Below are positions 1-11,853 of a DNA stretch of 64,000 nucleotides, piece by piece. Each line of letters opens with the position of its first letter. The first letter of the stretch is position 1. The stretch comes from Malachius bipustulatus (lineage: Eukaryota > Arthropoda > Insecta > Coleoptera > Melyridae). Below the pieces are notes generated by a model. That model was given only the letters and a program-made list of their open reading frames with translations. It was not told the origin of the DNA and did not search any database. The stretch spans positions 34,812,162 through 34,876,161 of the forward strand of contig OU342637.1 in NCBI GenBank assembly GCA_910589415.1, given 5' to 3'. A program made the position numbers and the translations under genes.

Positions 1-1500
1 TATTTTTCCTAGATTTCTCGCATAATAAGCGAAATGAAATCCATTACTAGCGTTAATAACGTTTTAATGTTAAAACGCAATTTCACACAATGCATTAGCC
101 CGACACCCCGACGTAAAGAAATTCCGAGTGCATGTGTAATTTCATACCATGTAATACATAATGCCCAGTCTACAGGTGGCCATCGGAGTCAACTTCGGCA
201 TTTCCTGTCATTCCAAACCAGTGAACAATCTCTCCTGCTATCTACGTCTACTAACTGTAGAATGCTCACAAAGGCCAGGTTTTACATTACATCGTTTAAT
301 ATCTAAAAAATACATATTATATAAAAAAAAACATTTCAATTTACATTTTTTTCCTAGTACCGGTTTTTAACATTCGGTTGCCGATTTGTATAAAAGCATT
401 TTTTGATACAGGAACTCCCATGCAGCATATTCCATTTTCTGAATTATCGTTCCATTATGCTCTATTTGAAAACTTCGATGTTTCTTCTTCAAAAGTGAAT
501 TTTTTATACGAAATCGTCACAGCCTTGTAACGGACCAGAAGAGCAGCTTTCCAAACGAAAAGAAATTATTGTCGCAAGATATCTCATCTGAGATCCTGAA
601 ATCAGACAAACAAAAGGACATCTCCGTTGTAAATTAAGTCGAAGAACAGGAGGAGTATCTCGTATTGTGAGAAAGTCGAAACAAAACCTGACTCGCTCGA
701 CGAGTAAGCAGGAATGTAGTAAAAAATTAAAAAAATGACGAAAAGATTGTCAAATAAACTGATAAAAAAAAGAGAAGAGACTTGACGAAACTGAAACGTC
801 AATTGCAGTAAAAAAAATAAGGCTGAATGGACTCCGCGGCAATAAGAAGACTGAAGAGAAACTGAAGATGAGGTAAATGCGATGCAATGTATTTGGACGA
901 AAAAGTATAAGTATACAACTTTGAATTTGGAGCTACCACAACAAAATCAACTTACATGAAGACGAAATGTACCTCACACTGTCACACTATAAACGAAATT
1001 TAAGAAGACATCAGCATAGTCACGGTTACTTACTGTAACTGTTATTCTTTTATAGGTTATTTCAAAATAACTGTTATTTTTCTGGGAGTTGTTAGTCTCA
1101 AATCGTTGGTCTTCAACAATTAGTTTTATGCCCGGTTTTATAAATCAAGATAACATTATTTCAAAGATAACAATCCAATAGTACCATATCAATCTGTAGC
1201 GACTAATAGCATGTTAGCCTAATCAACATGTCATATCTCGCTTTATAAAGCTGGACTGGACGTAAATCTATCACAGATATGGCATAAATAGACTGAAACC
1301 AGTGCTTCTCGTACACGGATATCTTTAGTAACGACTTGATCTTTCGCTGCTCCATAAGTCGATTATCCTATCCCCAGTTCCACTTCATTGTAAACAACAT
1401 AAACGGTCACGACGTTAGTAACGTTCAACAACTTTGATTTCAAAGTCGTTAAAGTATATGTTATTAGTCGAAGAAAATAACGATCGAAGTTTTGGCGAAG
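1..1500. other. no gene recognised
   Basis: AT-rich sequence with only short open frames on both strands. I see no protein family, splice-consistent exon or terminal repeat here. Confidence 0.5.
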
Positions 1501-1504
1501 AAAA

Positions 1505-2045
1505 ATGAAGTTTACGTTAGAGCAAAAAACTTTTATATTTGCAAATTATATTCGTAAGGGGAGTATACTTGATGGAATTTGGAGGTTGTTTTCTATAGAT
1601 AACCGTCTCCAAATGTTGTGGTATGGTGACTCCTCCCCGCCCTCCCCCTCGGGAATTAAACAAATCAAAGGATATGTTGCAAATCTTCGAACAACAGAGG
1701 AAATATCGGGAAGTCAGTTAACTCTGGCAGACCAAAGTACCAACGAGGGTCCCGACGAAGACCAAATTTAAATAGTTCATGATGTTTATCATCAAACTGA
1801 GTAGATTGATATTTATTGATTAACGTGCTGACAATCTGCTTAGAAAAGGTGACTTCGAGAATCGTGAAGGTCAATTCCCAGAATTACAGAACAAGGACGT
1901 GTTTGTTGAAAAACTTCCGAGTTTAGTGAAGGAGCGTTATGACGATCGCCTTATCAGTCGTAATACACCCGCATACCGTGGCTAGCCAGATTCTGCAAGC
2001 TTACAACTTTTTTGGGATGCTTTGGAAGGGAGGAACTGACCCTAA
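1505..2045 (+). pseudogene. decayed mariner/IS630-type transposase with internal deletion
   Basis: The first 88 codons start MKFTLEQKTFIFANYIRKGS, like the N-terminal helix-turn-helix (DUF4817-like) region of insect IS630/mariner transposases. After a stop, other frames give a stretch ending near DRLISRNTPAYRG (about 1950-1985). This matches the segment just before the third catalytic aspartate in that family. A further frame reads AYNFF where the family has a D-F-F motif, so the third acidic residue is lost. Most of the catalytic core between the two parts is missing. The pieces are collinear, so I read one internally deleted, multiply frameshifted copy. A paralogous tail lies at 5085-5150. 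Family assignment is by recognition only. Confidence 0.6.
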
Positions 2046-2166
2046 TTTTCTAATTTTTCGAGAAATTTATCGTTTTTTATATTAAAGATTTTTCTTCTTA
2101 CCTATTTTTAATTTCCAAAAAAGTATTTTTAAAGGTGCCTACTTAATAGTTATTTATTATACAATA

Positions 2167-2235
2167 GAAAAAAGTGATAGATTTTAGCTCGAGATGTGAT
2201 TTCGAGCATCGAGAGCTAAAATCGCACTTTTTTCT
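2167..2235. repeat. imperfect hairpin
   Basis: Arms of about 28 nt (2167-2196 and 2206-2234) share AAAAAAGTG and TTTTAGCTC in opposite orientation, with a loop of about 9 nt. It lies just outside the repeat at 2250-2761. Role unknown. Confidence 0.6.
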
Positions 2236-2249
2236 CGTGTGTAATATAC

Positions 2250-2761
2250 AATTTTTTTCTGCGAGAAGAAATATCAGTGTTAGAATGTCGAAAAACGTAG
2301 TTAGATAACTGAAAATTATGTCGGAAAAATGATTTATGTTAAGCTTGGATTTTCAAACTGTCTTTTATCGTAATCGACGTTGCCTGGTAACGAAACGATT
2401 TAATTATTACATAAACGTCATATTAATGTAATTAAAATTGAAGACAGTTTTGCAAACATTCTTGTTAGTTTTCGATGAGTGAATTTGATAATATGGATAG
2501 TGATTATTATGAAAATTCCCTTAATAATTGCCATTTGGATAATAAGGTAACTTTCCTTTACGTATATTTGATATAAATTTAATGATATCTGAGTGTTAAT
2601 AGTAGCTATACCTAAGCCGCCATTTCGGGGAAATAAGTACTCATTTATTTCCCTGCTAATTCATTTATTTTCCCGATAAGATGCAGCTCATATAATGAGG
2701 CATTTTTCTACCTGTCAACGGGGAAAAAAGGTCAAACTTATAGCCCGTCGCAGAAAAAAAT
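2250..2761 (+). repeat. unclassified repeat with short terminal inverted repeats, copy 1
   Basis: The ends read ATTTTTTTCTGCGA (left) and TCGCAGAAAAAAAT (right), an inverted pair that suggests a DNA transposon. Positions 2462-2761 are repeated in inverse orientation at 18371-18676. The inner part has an ATG at 2475 opening a short frame that begins MSEFDNMDSDYYENS. It reaches AATAAG followed by GTAAC, which looks like a small first exon and splice donor. I do not recognise the family and saw no clear target duplication. Confidence 0.5.
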
Positions 2762-2765
2762 GTTA

Positions 2766-3619
2766 TTATTATTATTAATAATATTTTTATTAGTGGTGCG
2801 TGAATGTTCCTGGAGGTCTAATTAAGGAATCCAGCAAAAAAGGAATTTCAAAAATCGGTGCTGTTCCACCACTTTGCTCCACATGTTCCGGCTTATTTAC
2901 TGGACTATATCTATAATAGAAATAAGAAAAAAAAGGCTATAAATTAAAATGTTGGAGACATGAAAATAAAATCTAATTTAATTAAGAATTCTGTTATAAT
3001 AATTTCTGCTCTTCATTTTTATTTACTGTCATGATCCATAAATGTTATTAATAGAATCTATACAGGAACTCCCCTCTGTTTCAGATTTAATTTCATATCG
3101 TAACAGATACGATTTCAATCCAAACATCATGTTGAAGATACGCGTTTGTTGTATATGACTGAAACATGCTTGTGAAATATGATCAATCAACCCAGATTTT
3201 TTCCCGACTATGTACCTACTTTGTAACGTTATCAATCATAAGTATAGGAAAATAACCATCCCTAGATCCTGATGTTTCTTAAACACTATTGTAGAATAAG
3301 AATATTATACAGGATGAATTTTCTAACTTGAAACATGAAAATATCTCGAATAATAAGTAACCTTGCGACAAAAATGTAAACGAAATAATAAATTACGGGG
3401 GAAATATACTAGTTTAAAAATTAGTCCCCTCACCCCTTTTGTATAGGGGTAACTTTAAAATCTTAAATAGGAACATTTATTTTTTATTGCACATTAAGAT
3501 TTTACATCTAACAATATGTCGAATTTGTTTGGAATATTTTTCTCGATCGCGAATCTTTTTCATTCAATTTCAATTTTCAATATGAAAGACAAAAAAAAAA
3601 TCGTAGATTATCGCTATGT
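2766..3619. other. no gene; short repeat fragments
   Basis: About 2795-2880 shares wording (GGAATCCAG, AAAATCGGTGCTG, CACCACT) with 6485-6545, so it is a dispersed repeat tail. A solo transposon-like end, TA then CAGGATGAATTTTC, starts at 3310 with no partner found. Nothing else is recognisable. Confidence 0.4.
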
Positions 3620-4230
3620 ATTATACGCCGGCAGATGGGTAGACCTGTGTACTTGAAATGCAGAAATTTTAAGAAGCGACTTTGAATTCGTTCGAGATCA
3701 TTTACATGACATTATGTAGCCTGGAGACCAAATCACAGAACCGTATTCAAGTTTAGTCTAGACGAAGGAATGGAAAAGAATCATGAGGGTGGAAATATTT
3801 TTAAATTCCAATTCATTACAAATAATAAACCCAACGCCTTAAAAGCAGAAGAGGATGCATATTCATAATTTCTGTTGAAGAATAAGAGACTGCGTTAAAG
3901 ATTACACCAAGATCCTTGAATTTAGAGATCCTTTCAATAGAGTGTAAGTGTACCCTAAAAATAGGTAAATTTTATAGTGTTAAGTTTAACGGTGTAGGAC
4001 ATGGCGTAGCATTTTGAGATGTCTAATGGGAGTAAATTGTTACTACACCAAGATGGATGATCGAGAGAACGTAAGTTGGAGTACGTGCGTGGAAGTCGCC
4101 CAGTGATCTCACCTCACAGTGGATCTTCAGGTCGTCGGGATAAAGAAGATGACTGACCTCCAAACCAGCGACGATATGGTTAATAAACAAGTTGAAGATC
4201 AATGGACTCAGTTTTCGGAGCCCTGGAAAA
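3620..4230 (-). pseudogene. LINE reverse transcriptase C-terminal fragment, copy 1
   Basis: This is a decayed minus-strand fragment that aligns by eye, at DNA level, with 28960-29440 (shared phrases such as GCCGTATTCAAG or CCGTATTCAAG, and GGACGAAGGAA). In the better copy the translation resembles the C-terminal end of Jockey/CR1-like non-LTR reverse transcriptases. No frame stays open here. It is 5' truncated, as is usual for LINEs. Confidence 0.5.
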
Positions 4231-4645
4231 CTCCAAAGTTGACAGAGTATTCGAGGGAGTTTGAGCCACAGTAGGTGGCGCCCTCACGCCTCCTGGATTT
4301 TTCCGCAATTCGGTGGGTCAGCGTAACCTTTTTTTTATTTAAAAGGCACATGCACTGCAGGGAAATCCCTATGGCGCTCTGGGAGCGGTGCATGAGCCGA
4401 GGTATCGATTCACAGTCACTTTGACTTTGCTTCGTAATCCTTGACAGCTCGTTTTGATAAAATAAAACATTTTTTTCAAATAATTATTATTTGGCAGTGT
4501 ATTTATGGAGTTTTTTGAATTTATTTTGACTATAGAATTCTATGAATCAAATTGAATAATAATGAATTATTAGATCAATTACAGCAATCCGATTGTTGAA
4601 AAACAATAAAGCTTTCTGAACGACACATTTCTTCTAATAGTAATA
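4231..4645. other. no gene recognised
   Basis: No recognisable coding or repeat structure apart from AT-rich spacer sequence. Confidence 0.4.
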
Positions 4646-4647
4646 TA

Positions 4648-5058
4648 TGGTGAAGACAGAGACATCGATGTTTCAAAGGTCATTTCCATCTCATCAGTCT
4701 GTCGCATCACCACCACTAGAGAAGTGTGCTTTCTAGGAACACAGCTTTGTGACTAGCTCCATCTCTGATTGTTTTACTGAGATTCGCAAGGTAATTGGTT
4801 TTTTCAGTGAACTGTCAGCGTTATTAGTAGTGAAAAAATTGCAGATTTCTCTGGGAGAATCTCTGATTGACATATTGAAAGTTGTATACTTTTCAATCGT
4901 CAGATGGCATTTGCCTTGCAAGTCACTATGTTTCCGACAAATCATTTTGCTTATAGCTTTGATTTTTTTCTGATCGGCACACTTCTCTAGTGGTGATGAT
5001 GTTACAGACTGATGAGATGGAAATGACCATTGAAACATCGATGTCTCTGTCTTCACCA
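4648..5058. mobile_element. TA-flanked palindromic MITE
   Basis: About 85 nt at the left (TGGTGAAGACAGAGACATCG...) recur inverted at the right, ending in CGATGTCTCTGTCTTCACCA. TA dinucleotides flank both ends (4646-4647 and 5059-5060), the Tc1/mariner target signature. The 240-bp centre has no coding potential. The arms differ by only a few small changes, so the insertion looks fairly recent. Confidence 0.75.
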
Positions 5059-5084
5059 TACTTGCAATTTTCACTACTTTTTCT

Positions 5085-5150
5085 ATGACTGCGTTATTAT
5101 ATTTGGGGTGCTTTGGGAGAGAGGATATTACCCTAATTTTCTCATTTATA
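5085..5150 (+). pseudogene. fragment of the mariner-type relic seen at 1505-2045
   Basis: GGTGCTTTGGGAGAGAGG and CCCTAATTTTCTCATT parallel 2015-2060 (GGATGCTTTGGAAGGGAGG, CCCTAATTTTCTAATT), just past the third catalytic motif. It is only a scrap of the 3' coding end. Confidence 0.45.
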
Positions 5151-5275
5151 TCGAAGTAACACAGGGGTTGATGGTGAGGAATGTTCCTGAATGTCTAGAT
5201 TTAGATTAGATTCCTCGTGAATGGGCCATTGTGACATCTCTACAGCGACCATAGGTCTATTGTAGCTCGCATCTA

Positions 5276-6203
5276 CAGGGTGTCCGGTAAGTACCTCCTA
5301 ATCTCTCGGGAGCATAGAGGAGGTCAAAATAAACCTAGACTGTCATAAAAAAAATTCGTAAAGTGTCCCTAAACGGAGATACAGAGCCCCAAAATGGTAC
5401 CCTAAGATTTATTTTTTTGGTTCTAACTTTTGAGGCTATAAAGACTCATTAATCCATATCAGAGTGGATGTTTGACGTCCTAAAGGAAGTCAGGAACGAA
5501 CTTACCACCACACTCATTGTATCAAAGTTTTGACAGGTGTCATTTTACAGAGCTGAAAACTTATTTTTTAAATACGCAGGTCATTCATCTTCACAAAAGG
5601 TACTCTTAATTTATTTCGATAAAACTAGCGGTTCTCAAGATAAATCGACTTTTATGCGAATTTTGATCAAGTTTCGCCAATAGCAATCCATTATGTTGGT
5701 AGGTTTATCAACAAGAACCTAATTTTTACCTGTTTGCATGTATGTTTAGCATTAGTAACTTTTGAGTGTTTCGCATTACTAAAAACCGATTTATCTCGAA
5801 AACCGTCAGTTTTACCGAAATAAATTAAGAGCACCTTTTTTAAAGATGGAGTATTAGACTATTCAAAAAAATAGCTTTTAGCTCTGTAAAGTGACACCTA
5901 TCAAAATTTTGACTCAACGAGTATGATGGTAAGTCCGTTCCTGACTTCCCTGACGACGTCAAACATCGACTTTAATATGGCCTGATGGCTCTCTGTGGCC
6001 TCTATAAAGTGTTTAAATTTCATCCAATTATACAGGTCGGTTCAAAAGTTAGAGCCAAAAAAGTAAATTGCGGGGCACCCTTTTAGGGCTCCATATCTCC
6101 GTTTGGGGACACTTTAGGAAAATTTCTTTTATGACAGACTAGGTTTTTTTTGACCTCCCCTGTATGCTACCGAGAGATTAGGAGGTACTTACCGGACACC
6201 CTG
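5276..6203. mobile_element. 928-bp TA-flanked foldback MITE with stepped ends
   Basis: The ends read CAGGGTGTCCGGTAAGTACC and GGTACTTACCGGACACCCTG, flanked by TA at 5274-5275 and 6204-6205. Arms of roughly 380 bp pair across a central spacer of about 150 bp. A second symmetric TA-bounded step lies 41 bp inside each end: TA-GAGGAGGTC at 5317 and GACCTCCCCTG-TA ending at 6162. There is no coding capacity. The arms show scattered mismatches, so the copy is not brand new. Confidence 0.85.
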
Positions 6204-6205
6204 TA

Positions 6206-8840
6206 TAGTCGTACTACATTAACCCCCATCAGGTCAGCCTCTTTAAGGAAGCTGACCATCTTGTCTGTTGTTAATGTATCCAGGTTCTCCTGTGTGAGAA
6301 AGTCTCTCTCGAAGGTTTGTAATCTGATTATTCTCGTCTTCCTTTTTCTTAGGGGAGAGACTTGTTTCTCCTCCTGCGTCCAGCCGAGTCGATTGTTTCT
6401 TGTTTGTAGTCGGATTAGAACCGATCTCCATAGCTTCTTTATTTGCCAGGAGATCGAGGTTTGGCGCTCCTCATCATAGAATTCCTAAATGCTCCAAGGA
6501 ATCCAGGAAAAAAATAATTTTAAAAATCGGTGCTGCCACCACTACAAGGTGATTCGTAATATGTGCGCAGAACTTCAGGATGTGATAGCTCGTTCAAAAA
6601 TATGAAAAAATTTCCGCAAAAGAACCGTTTTCGAGATACAGGGTGTCAAAAAAAATTATTATTTTCAATTTTTTGACGATATCTCAGGAACTGTTTGAGA
6701 TACAGAACTCAGCTTTTGTATACACATCTTGTCATTTTAATATTATCTACGTTAAGAGGGAAAAAAATCAAGTGGCAGTGAAACAAATCATAAAAAAAAA
6801 ATTATCAAAAATAAGTGATGTTTTTGTCCACAACAAAACATTTTGTCGCTTTTATGTTTCTCATCATAAAATGCTGTTTTTCTCCAAAACAGTTCACATT
6901 ATAGGGTATTTGACTAGGAGTACCTTTTTTATGTTGAAAACATTAAAATGTGCTTCCACAATGCCAATTTTTGCAGTGTCGTAGGAATTAGGGGCAAGAA
7001 AATTTCAAGCAACCCCAAAATCTTCGCCACTGCCGTATGAAATAAATTTAATCAGATCTCAAAAAGTAAGTATTTTATTAGTGTCAAATCATCAAAAGCC
7101 ATCAATATTTATTTATATATACCTAAAAAAATGTCTGGGTATAGCTCATTTGCGTCCTGATGGGAAAGATGCTCTAGGATAAACCGCGCGAAAAACAACA
7201 TAAAACAACATAAGCGGGCTGTTAATTAAATAAAAATTTAAGAAACAACGAGATGCTCTCTTTATACTACGTAACTTCCAGTCCGCATGTTATAAGAATA
7301 CCTAGTTATTATTTATGTATTTACCTATTATACGTATTGAGCTCGTGTCCGCCAGGCAGTAACACATAGTCCAACCCTCCGGGCTATAGGGGTTTCTAGC
7401 GCAACAGCCTCCTCGCAGCTCTGCTCTCCTGTTACCCGGCACGCCAAATCTGGAATGCCCTATTTAAATGGAGCAACGGTGGCAGTCTCTCTCCCCTTTA
7501 ATCCTGGCAGGGCCTGTCGCCGCCAGACGCCCCTCCCGGAAGGGCGCCAACGCCATTAGGAGAGGCACGCGAGCATGGGGGAGTGTGTTTGGGTCCCGAT
7601 TAGGGTGATAGGCGGAAATGGGGAAGGGAAGATGTTATAATAAAATTGAAAGTGATCACCCTTATGCCAAACTTTAATAAAATAAACTTTGTTATCCCTG
7701 GTTCCAGAATCTTTAGAGTGGTGACAACTGACAGATGACATATACTTGAATAAAATTGGTATAGACGAAAAATAAAGAAAAGAATGACGACGAAATCATT
7801 TGAAAACAATATTTCATAAATAATTTTATAAGATATTTTTTTCTTAATTTTATCAGATATGATAAATAGCCTAATACTTCGTTTGTAAGTAGTGATCTTA
7901 CCCGATGCATAGATCCGTCATTGTAAATAATAATTTCTGAGTCAATTGGTCCCAGTCGTTTGAAATTTCACCACTCGAAGGTAAAATTATACCTACGCAT
8001 TCCCTTTCCTTCTGTTCTGCAACGCGGGGAGCAGGAAGAAGGACGAACCTAAGGACAAAGGAACACCGGGATGTTCCTTTCAGCACAATATTGTACTGGT
8101 TTAAGCACAATCAAGGTCGATGCAACGCAGACGTCATTGTTGTCATTTGTATCTGTATCTTTTCTGTTGACCTGTCATTTATGTCACCTGAAAGCAATTT
8201 GTTGAATAAACATTAATGACAATTTAACCACTCCTCTTCAACCCTGAAGTAATTGTTGAGTATGAGTAATGAATATTCACATTTTGAGTATAAAATTACT
8301 AATCAAAAGAATAATCGATTTCAAGAAAGTGGATTATTCAGGGTGCGTAAAAAGTATTGCACCAAGCGGGATCACGCAGAGGGGATTTGACATTTAGATT
8401 TGACATTTGGTGGGATTTAATTACACAAATACCCATACGTTGATTTGAGTTTAATTTGTTTTGTGCGACTGGCATCTTGGTTTTGTGTCTGAGGCCGCCA
8501 TCTTGAATTTTTTTAATGGCAGCCTATATTTATTTTAGTGTTATTATTGCTTTAGAAATACTTACATTTCGGTATATCCTAAGTTTGTTTATTCAAAATT
8601 AACGAGGAAAAAATGAAAAATGAATAAAAATGTAATTCAAGTAGAATAATTAAAAAAGTCAATTTCTTAGTTGAAGAAAATTACAATAAGTGCTCAAATC
8701 GTTGTCCATTCACTTGACAATATCTTAGACTATCATCAAAAGCGCCTAATGCATTCTGCAGATATCAACAATTTAACAATTATTTCATCACCAACTTTTT
8801 CAATTTCTTTCGGTATTCTGTAGTCTTCTACTAGTTCTAT
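6206..8840. other. no gene; one solo transposon end and a GC-rich patch
   Basis: A solo end, TA then CAGGGTGTCAAAAAAAATT, begins at 6639 with no inverted partner nearby. Positions 7340-7600 are clearly more GC-rich than the surroundings but have no convincing reading frame. The rest is AT-rich with no recognised product. Confidence 0.4.
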
Positions 8841-8850
8841 AAATTTATTC

Positions 8851-10300
8851 TTATTTTTTATCGTTATACTTCTTCGCCAGTACATATTTCGTCTTCTTCA
8901 ATCTGTAGCCAGATGAACTATCAGAATCACAATCAGTTTCGGAATCACTATCACTGTTCTCTTCAACAACAAAACTTAAAAGTTCCAGAATTACTTCAAC
9001 GCGTACATCCAGATCCCACATACGAGATTCTTCTTTAAAAATATGCTGGATACATTTTTGCCAATTCTCAGGTGTCACATGACCTAATGCTTCATCTTAT
9101 AAGATTTTTATTTCTGACATCTTGAAGGTTTTATTTTTCCTTGCTACCTCAGATTTTACTTGAGCCCAGATTAACTCAATTTGGGTTCAACTCACAGTGA
9201 TAGGGAGGCAAACGATGAATAATAATACCATGTTTCCGAGCCAATTCATCTACAGCATATTTTACAAAACTTTTCTTATGGAGACAAGTCAAGTCCAATA
9301 ATTGCACTTTTAGCATGGTTTCTTCGTGGGCAATATCTTTCATTTTCAACCAATCAATTATTGGCTCTTTTTCTCCAACTTGACGTTGGCAATGGCTCTA
9401 GCCGTCGACTATGTGATATGGTGCATTATCCATCACCACTACAGAACCTGCTTCCAACTTTGGTATAATTGAAGAAAACTAGCCTTCAAAACGCGTGGCG
9501 TCCATATCCTCGTGATAGTCTTCCTGTTTTTTTTTTTATTTTATTCAAATATTAATGCACCACCACCACCGTCCACAAAACCACTATCACTGCCAATGTG
9601 CGTGATTATTAAGCGTCTTTCTTTACCGGAAAGAGCTTTCAACCCTGTTGATAAACCTTGCATGAAAGCTTGTCGACTGCTGGTAACATTAAGGTATTGC
9701 CAAACCTTCTGAACGGTATGGCCTTCGTTTGGTATAATAAATCTTGCGATTCTCCATCCTGTATTGACGAATTTGTTGCACGTAGTTACGCCGCCATAAA
9801 ACGATGTCAGGTTTTTCTAAAAGAACACTCTTTCGATTTCTTTTCAAATATCGGAAGTTCATAGAATGGAGAGTTCGGAGAGTTCGTTTTAGCACTCGCA
9901 TTGACACTTTTGGCATATCGGCGTCACCATTAATAGCGGCTGAAATTTTTGCCAAAGTTGGCAGTTCATTTTCAAAGAAAAAGGAATGCACTTTCCGACC
10001 GATGGATCTTTTCGTGTCCTCGTCAAGAATGATCCTTTTTTTCCCACGCGTTTCTACTTTGGTAGTAGAGCTAGATTCTTCTTTCATAGCTTTATACACG
10101 CTGCGCTCCCCCATTTTTGTTAAGCTGCTACATATTAACACTGCTTCTGTCACGGATAAATTAGGATTTCTTTCTCTTAGACCATCATCAAAAACGTTTT
10201 TAATTAAAATTTTCACTTCCGGTATCAGAGTGATACGCTTGTTTTTCCTAACAACCATGTAATCGGCCATATTTTTTTTGTTTTTCAACACAATAATCAC
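8851..10300 (-). pseudogene. broken IS630/Tc1-type transposase (insect DDE family)
   Basis: Reading 10300 to 9689, a 203-codon frame carries the N-terminal DNA-binding part and runs into WRRNYVQQIRQYRMENRKIYY, the family's lead-in to the first catalytic motif. A deletion there removes the first D-E-T-W-like motif. Other frames then give KVWQYLNVTSSRQAF, a VMDNAPYH-like motif near 9430-9450, and RLPPYHCELNPN near 9180-9215 (the third acidic site region, followed by a stop). The last frame, 9078 to 8851, encodes the usual tail: NWQKCIQHIFKEESRMWDLD and a Ser/Asp-rich end. At least three frameshifts or stops make it inactive. Role in life: cut-and-paste DNA transposition. I could not place its terminal repeats. 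Confidence 0.75.
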
Positions 10301-10868
10301 TCAAACACAAAAATCTATTTGAATTTTAAAAATTGCTCCAACACTTACTGCTTTTTACCCAACGCTTGAAACGCTACTGAAATTACTTCGACTTCTGGCA
10401 AGTGCGATAAATGCTTTTTAACAAGAAAACAGATAAGATAAGCTTATGGTTAAATCTCAGACGTACAAGAGAGTATGTGATCAGGTGTATAGCAGTAGAT
10501 TAAAAGAAGACAGAGAATAAAAGTAGACCCATTGTATTTTAATCAATAATAAAGATAAGCTTATCAGCTCTTGTAGCTCAATAAAATATCAATTTTTTGC
10601 CGGTATATAGTTCGTACTCTGCGGCCAAATTTCTTAAATTTAAACAATTATTCCAAATTTTACAAGCAAGCGGTTTTGCCGCTCGATAGTTAACATTTTG
10701 CACTATTTTGATGACTCACTTTGCGGAATATTGAACTTAATCTGTTTTATCGCCGCCTATGTTTCATCAAAAATCTGGGGATTATCTGCCGCTTTTTATT
10801 TAGTTTTGTGAGTTTCAATTGACTTTTGCATACCTACCTATACCTACCTAAACATGTAGCACGATTAA
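10301..10868. other. no gene recognised
   Basis: Flank of the broken transposase. No clear terminal repeat or frame was found. Confidence 0.4.
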
Positions 10869-10869
10869 C

Positions 10870-10972
10870 AAGATTTTCCTTACGAAAATCGCTGCGCTTT
10901 TCGTAAGGAAAATCTTGGCCTGCCGGCGGCGTCGGGCCTTCGGCCCTCCATGGCGGGCCTTCGGCCCGCAGT
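10870..10972. repeat. cluster of three strong hairpins, two GC-rich
   Basis: A perfect 19-nt inverted repeat, AAGATTTTCCTTACGAAAA, pairs across a 9-nt loop (about 10870-10916). It is followed by two GC-rich hairpins, each containing GGGCCTTCGGCCC. They stand out sharply in AT-rich DNA. They may be the end of an unclassified transposon. Confidence 0.7.
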
Positions 10973-10984
10973 GTCAGTAGATCC

Positions 10985-11850
10985 CAGTCAAAGTTGAAAT
11001 TTGTCATCAGTTGTTTTTTTTTAATTGCAGTTTTTCTATATCAGTACGGCCCTGAAAGCAGTAGATTCCCCGTCAAAGTTAACGCCTGCCACCTCCTTTT
11101 TTGTGACTATTTTTTCTATATCGCTCCTGAAGGACCAATATGTGAACTTACGAAAATTCGCGTGGAAGTTATAGATTCACGTAAAAAGTTACTTTCGTTA
11201 AAAAGTTACGTTCGTAGTTTGAGTCGAGGGTGGGGGACGTGACCCTTTTCTTAGCCACACGCGAGTCCTCCGTGATCTTATTTGGATCACCGCGAACAGA
11301 TTTACATCGAAAAATGTGCGAAAGACCATTGAAAATTTTCGCTTCCAACCGACTTTGGCCGAATCGCACGCCATTTTATTAAAATCGTTCAAACAAAGTC
11401 GGCGGTTATATTAAACAGAAGGTAATATATGCAACTAAAGCAAATTAGTGCACGACATTTGAACTCTTACCGGAAACACAATTTTTGCGAACGTAAACTT
11501 TGAAATTTCGTCAAAATACTCGGCCATTTTCGATCCGTTGTAGCGTCGCCATTTTTGAAACTTCAGCAAAAAAAAATGAAAATTGTGACAAAAGAATTAT
11601 TCGACTACCAAGCGCAAGTCATCCCCGAGTCTCTGTACCCGGAAATTGCGAAGAAAAAAATTTCCGAATTTTTGCTTATTTTCTCGTATTTTTCAGTGCG
11701 CATTTTTCAAATTTTAATACAATAATCACTTCAAATTATTAGTGAAAGACTAATAGTACGTCGCAATTAATTGTAAAATCAATTATTTACAAAATGCACA
11801 AGAAAAAACAGAAATTAAGCCATTGCCCGAACAGTAAACGCGCATTTATT
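10985..11850. repeat. non-coding repeat block, left part
   Basis: Phrases recur within the block: CAGTAGAT with GTCAAAGTT at about 10975 and 11055, and ACGGCCCTGAAA at about 11045 and again at 13880. This suggests internally repetitive transposon-derived DNA. No coding frame is convincing. Confidence 0.4.
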
Positions 11851-11853
11851 ATA

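Noticed and set aside
4733..5074. 113-codon minus-strand frame
   Set aside because: It is contained almost entirely in the palindromic MITE at 4648-5058.
7340..7600. GC-rich patch as a gene or CpG promoter
   Set aside because: No frame, splice pair or recognisable product on either strand.
9804..10262. 152-codon plus-strand open frame
   Set aside because: It is antisense to the recognisable IS630-type transposase frame on the minus strand and has no family features of its own.
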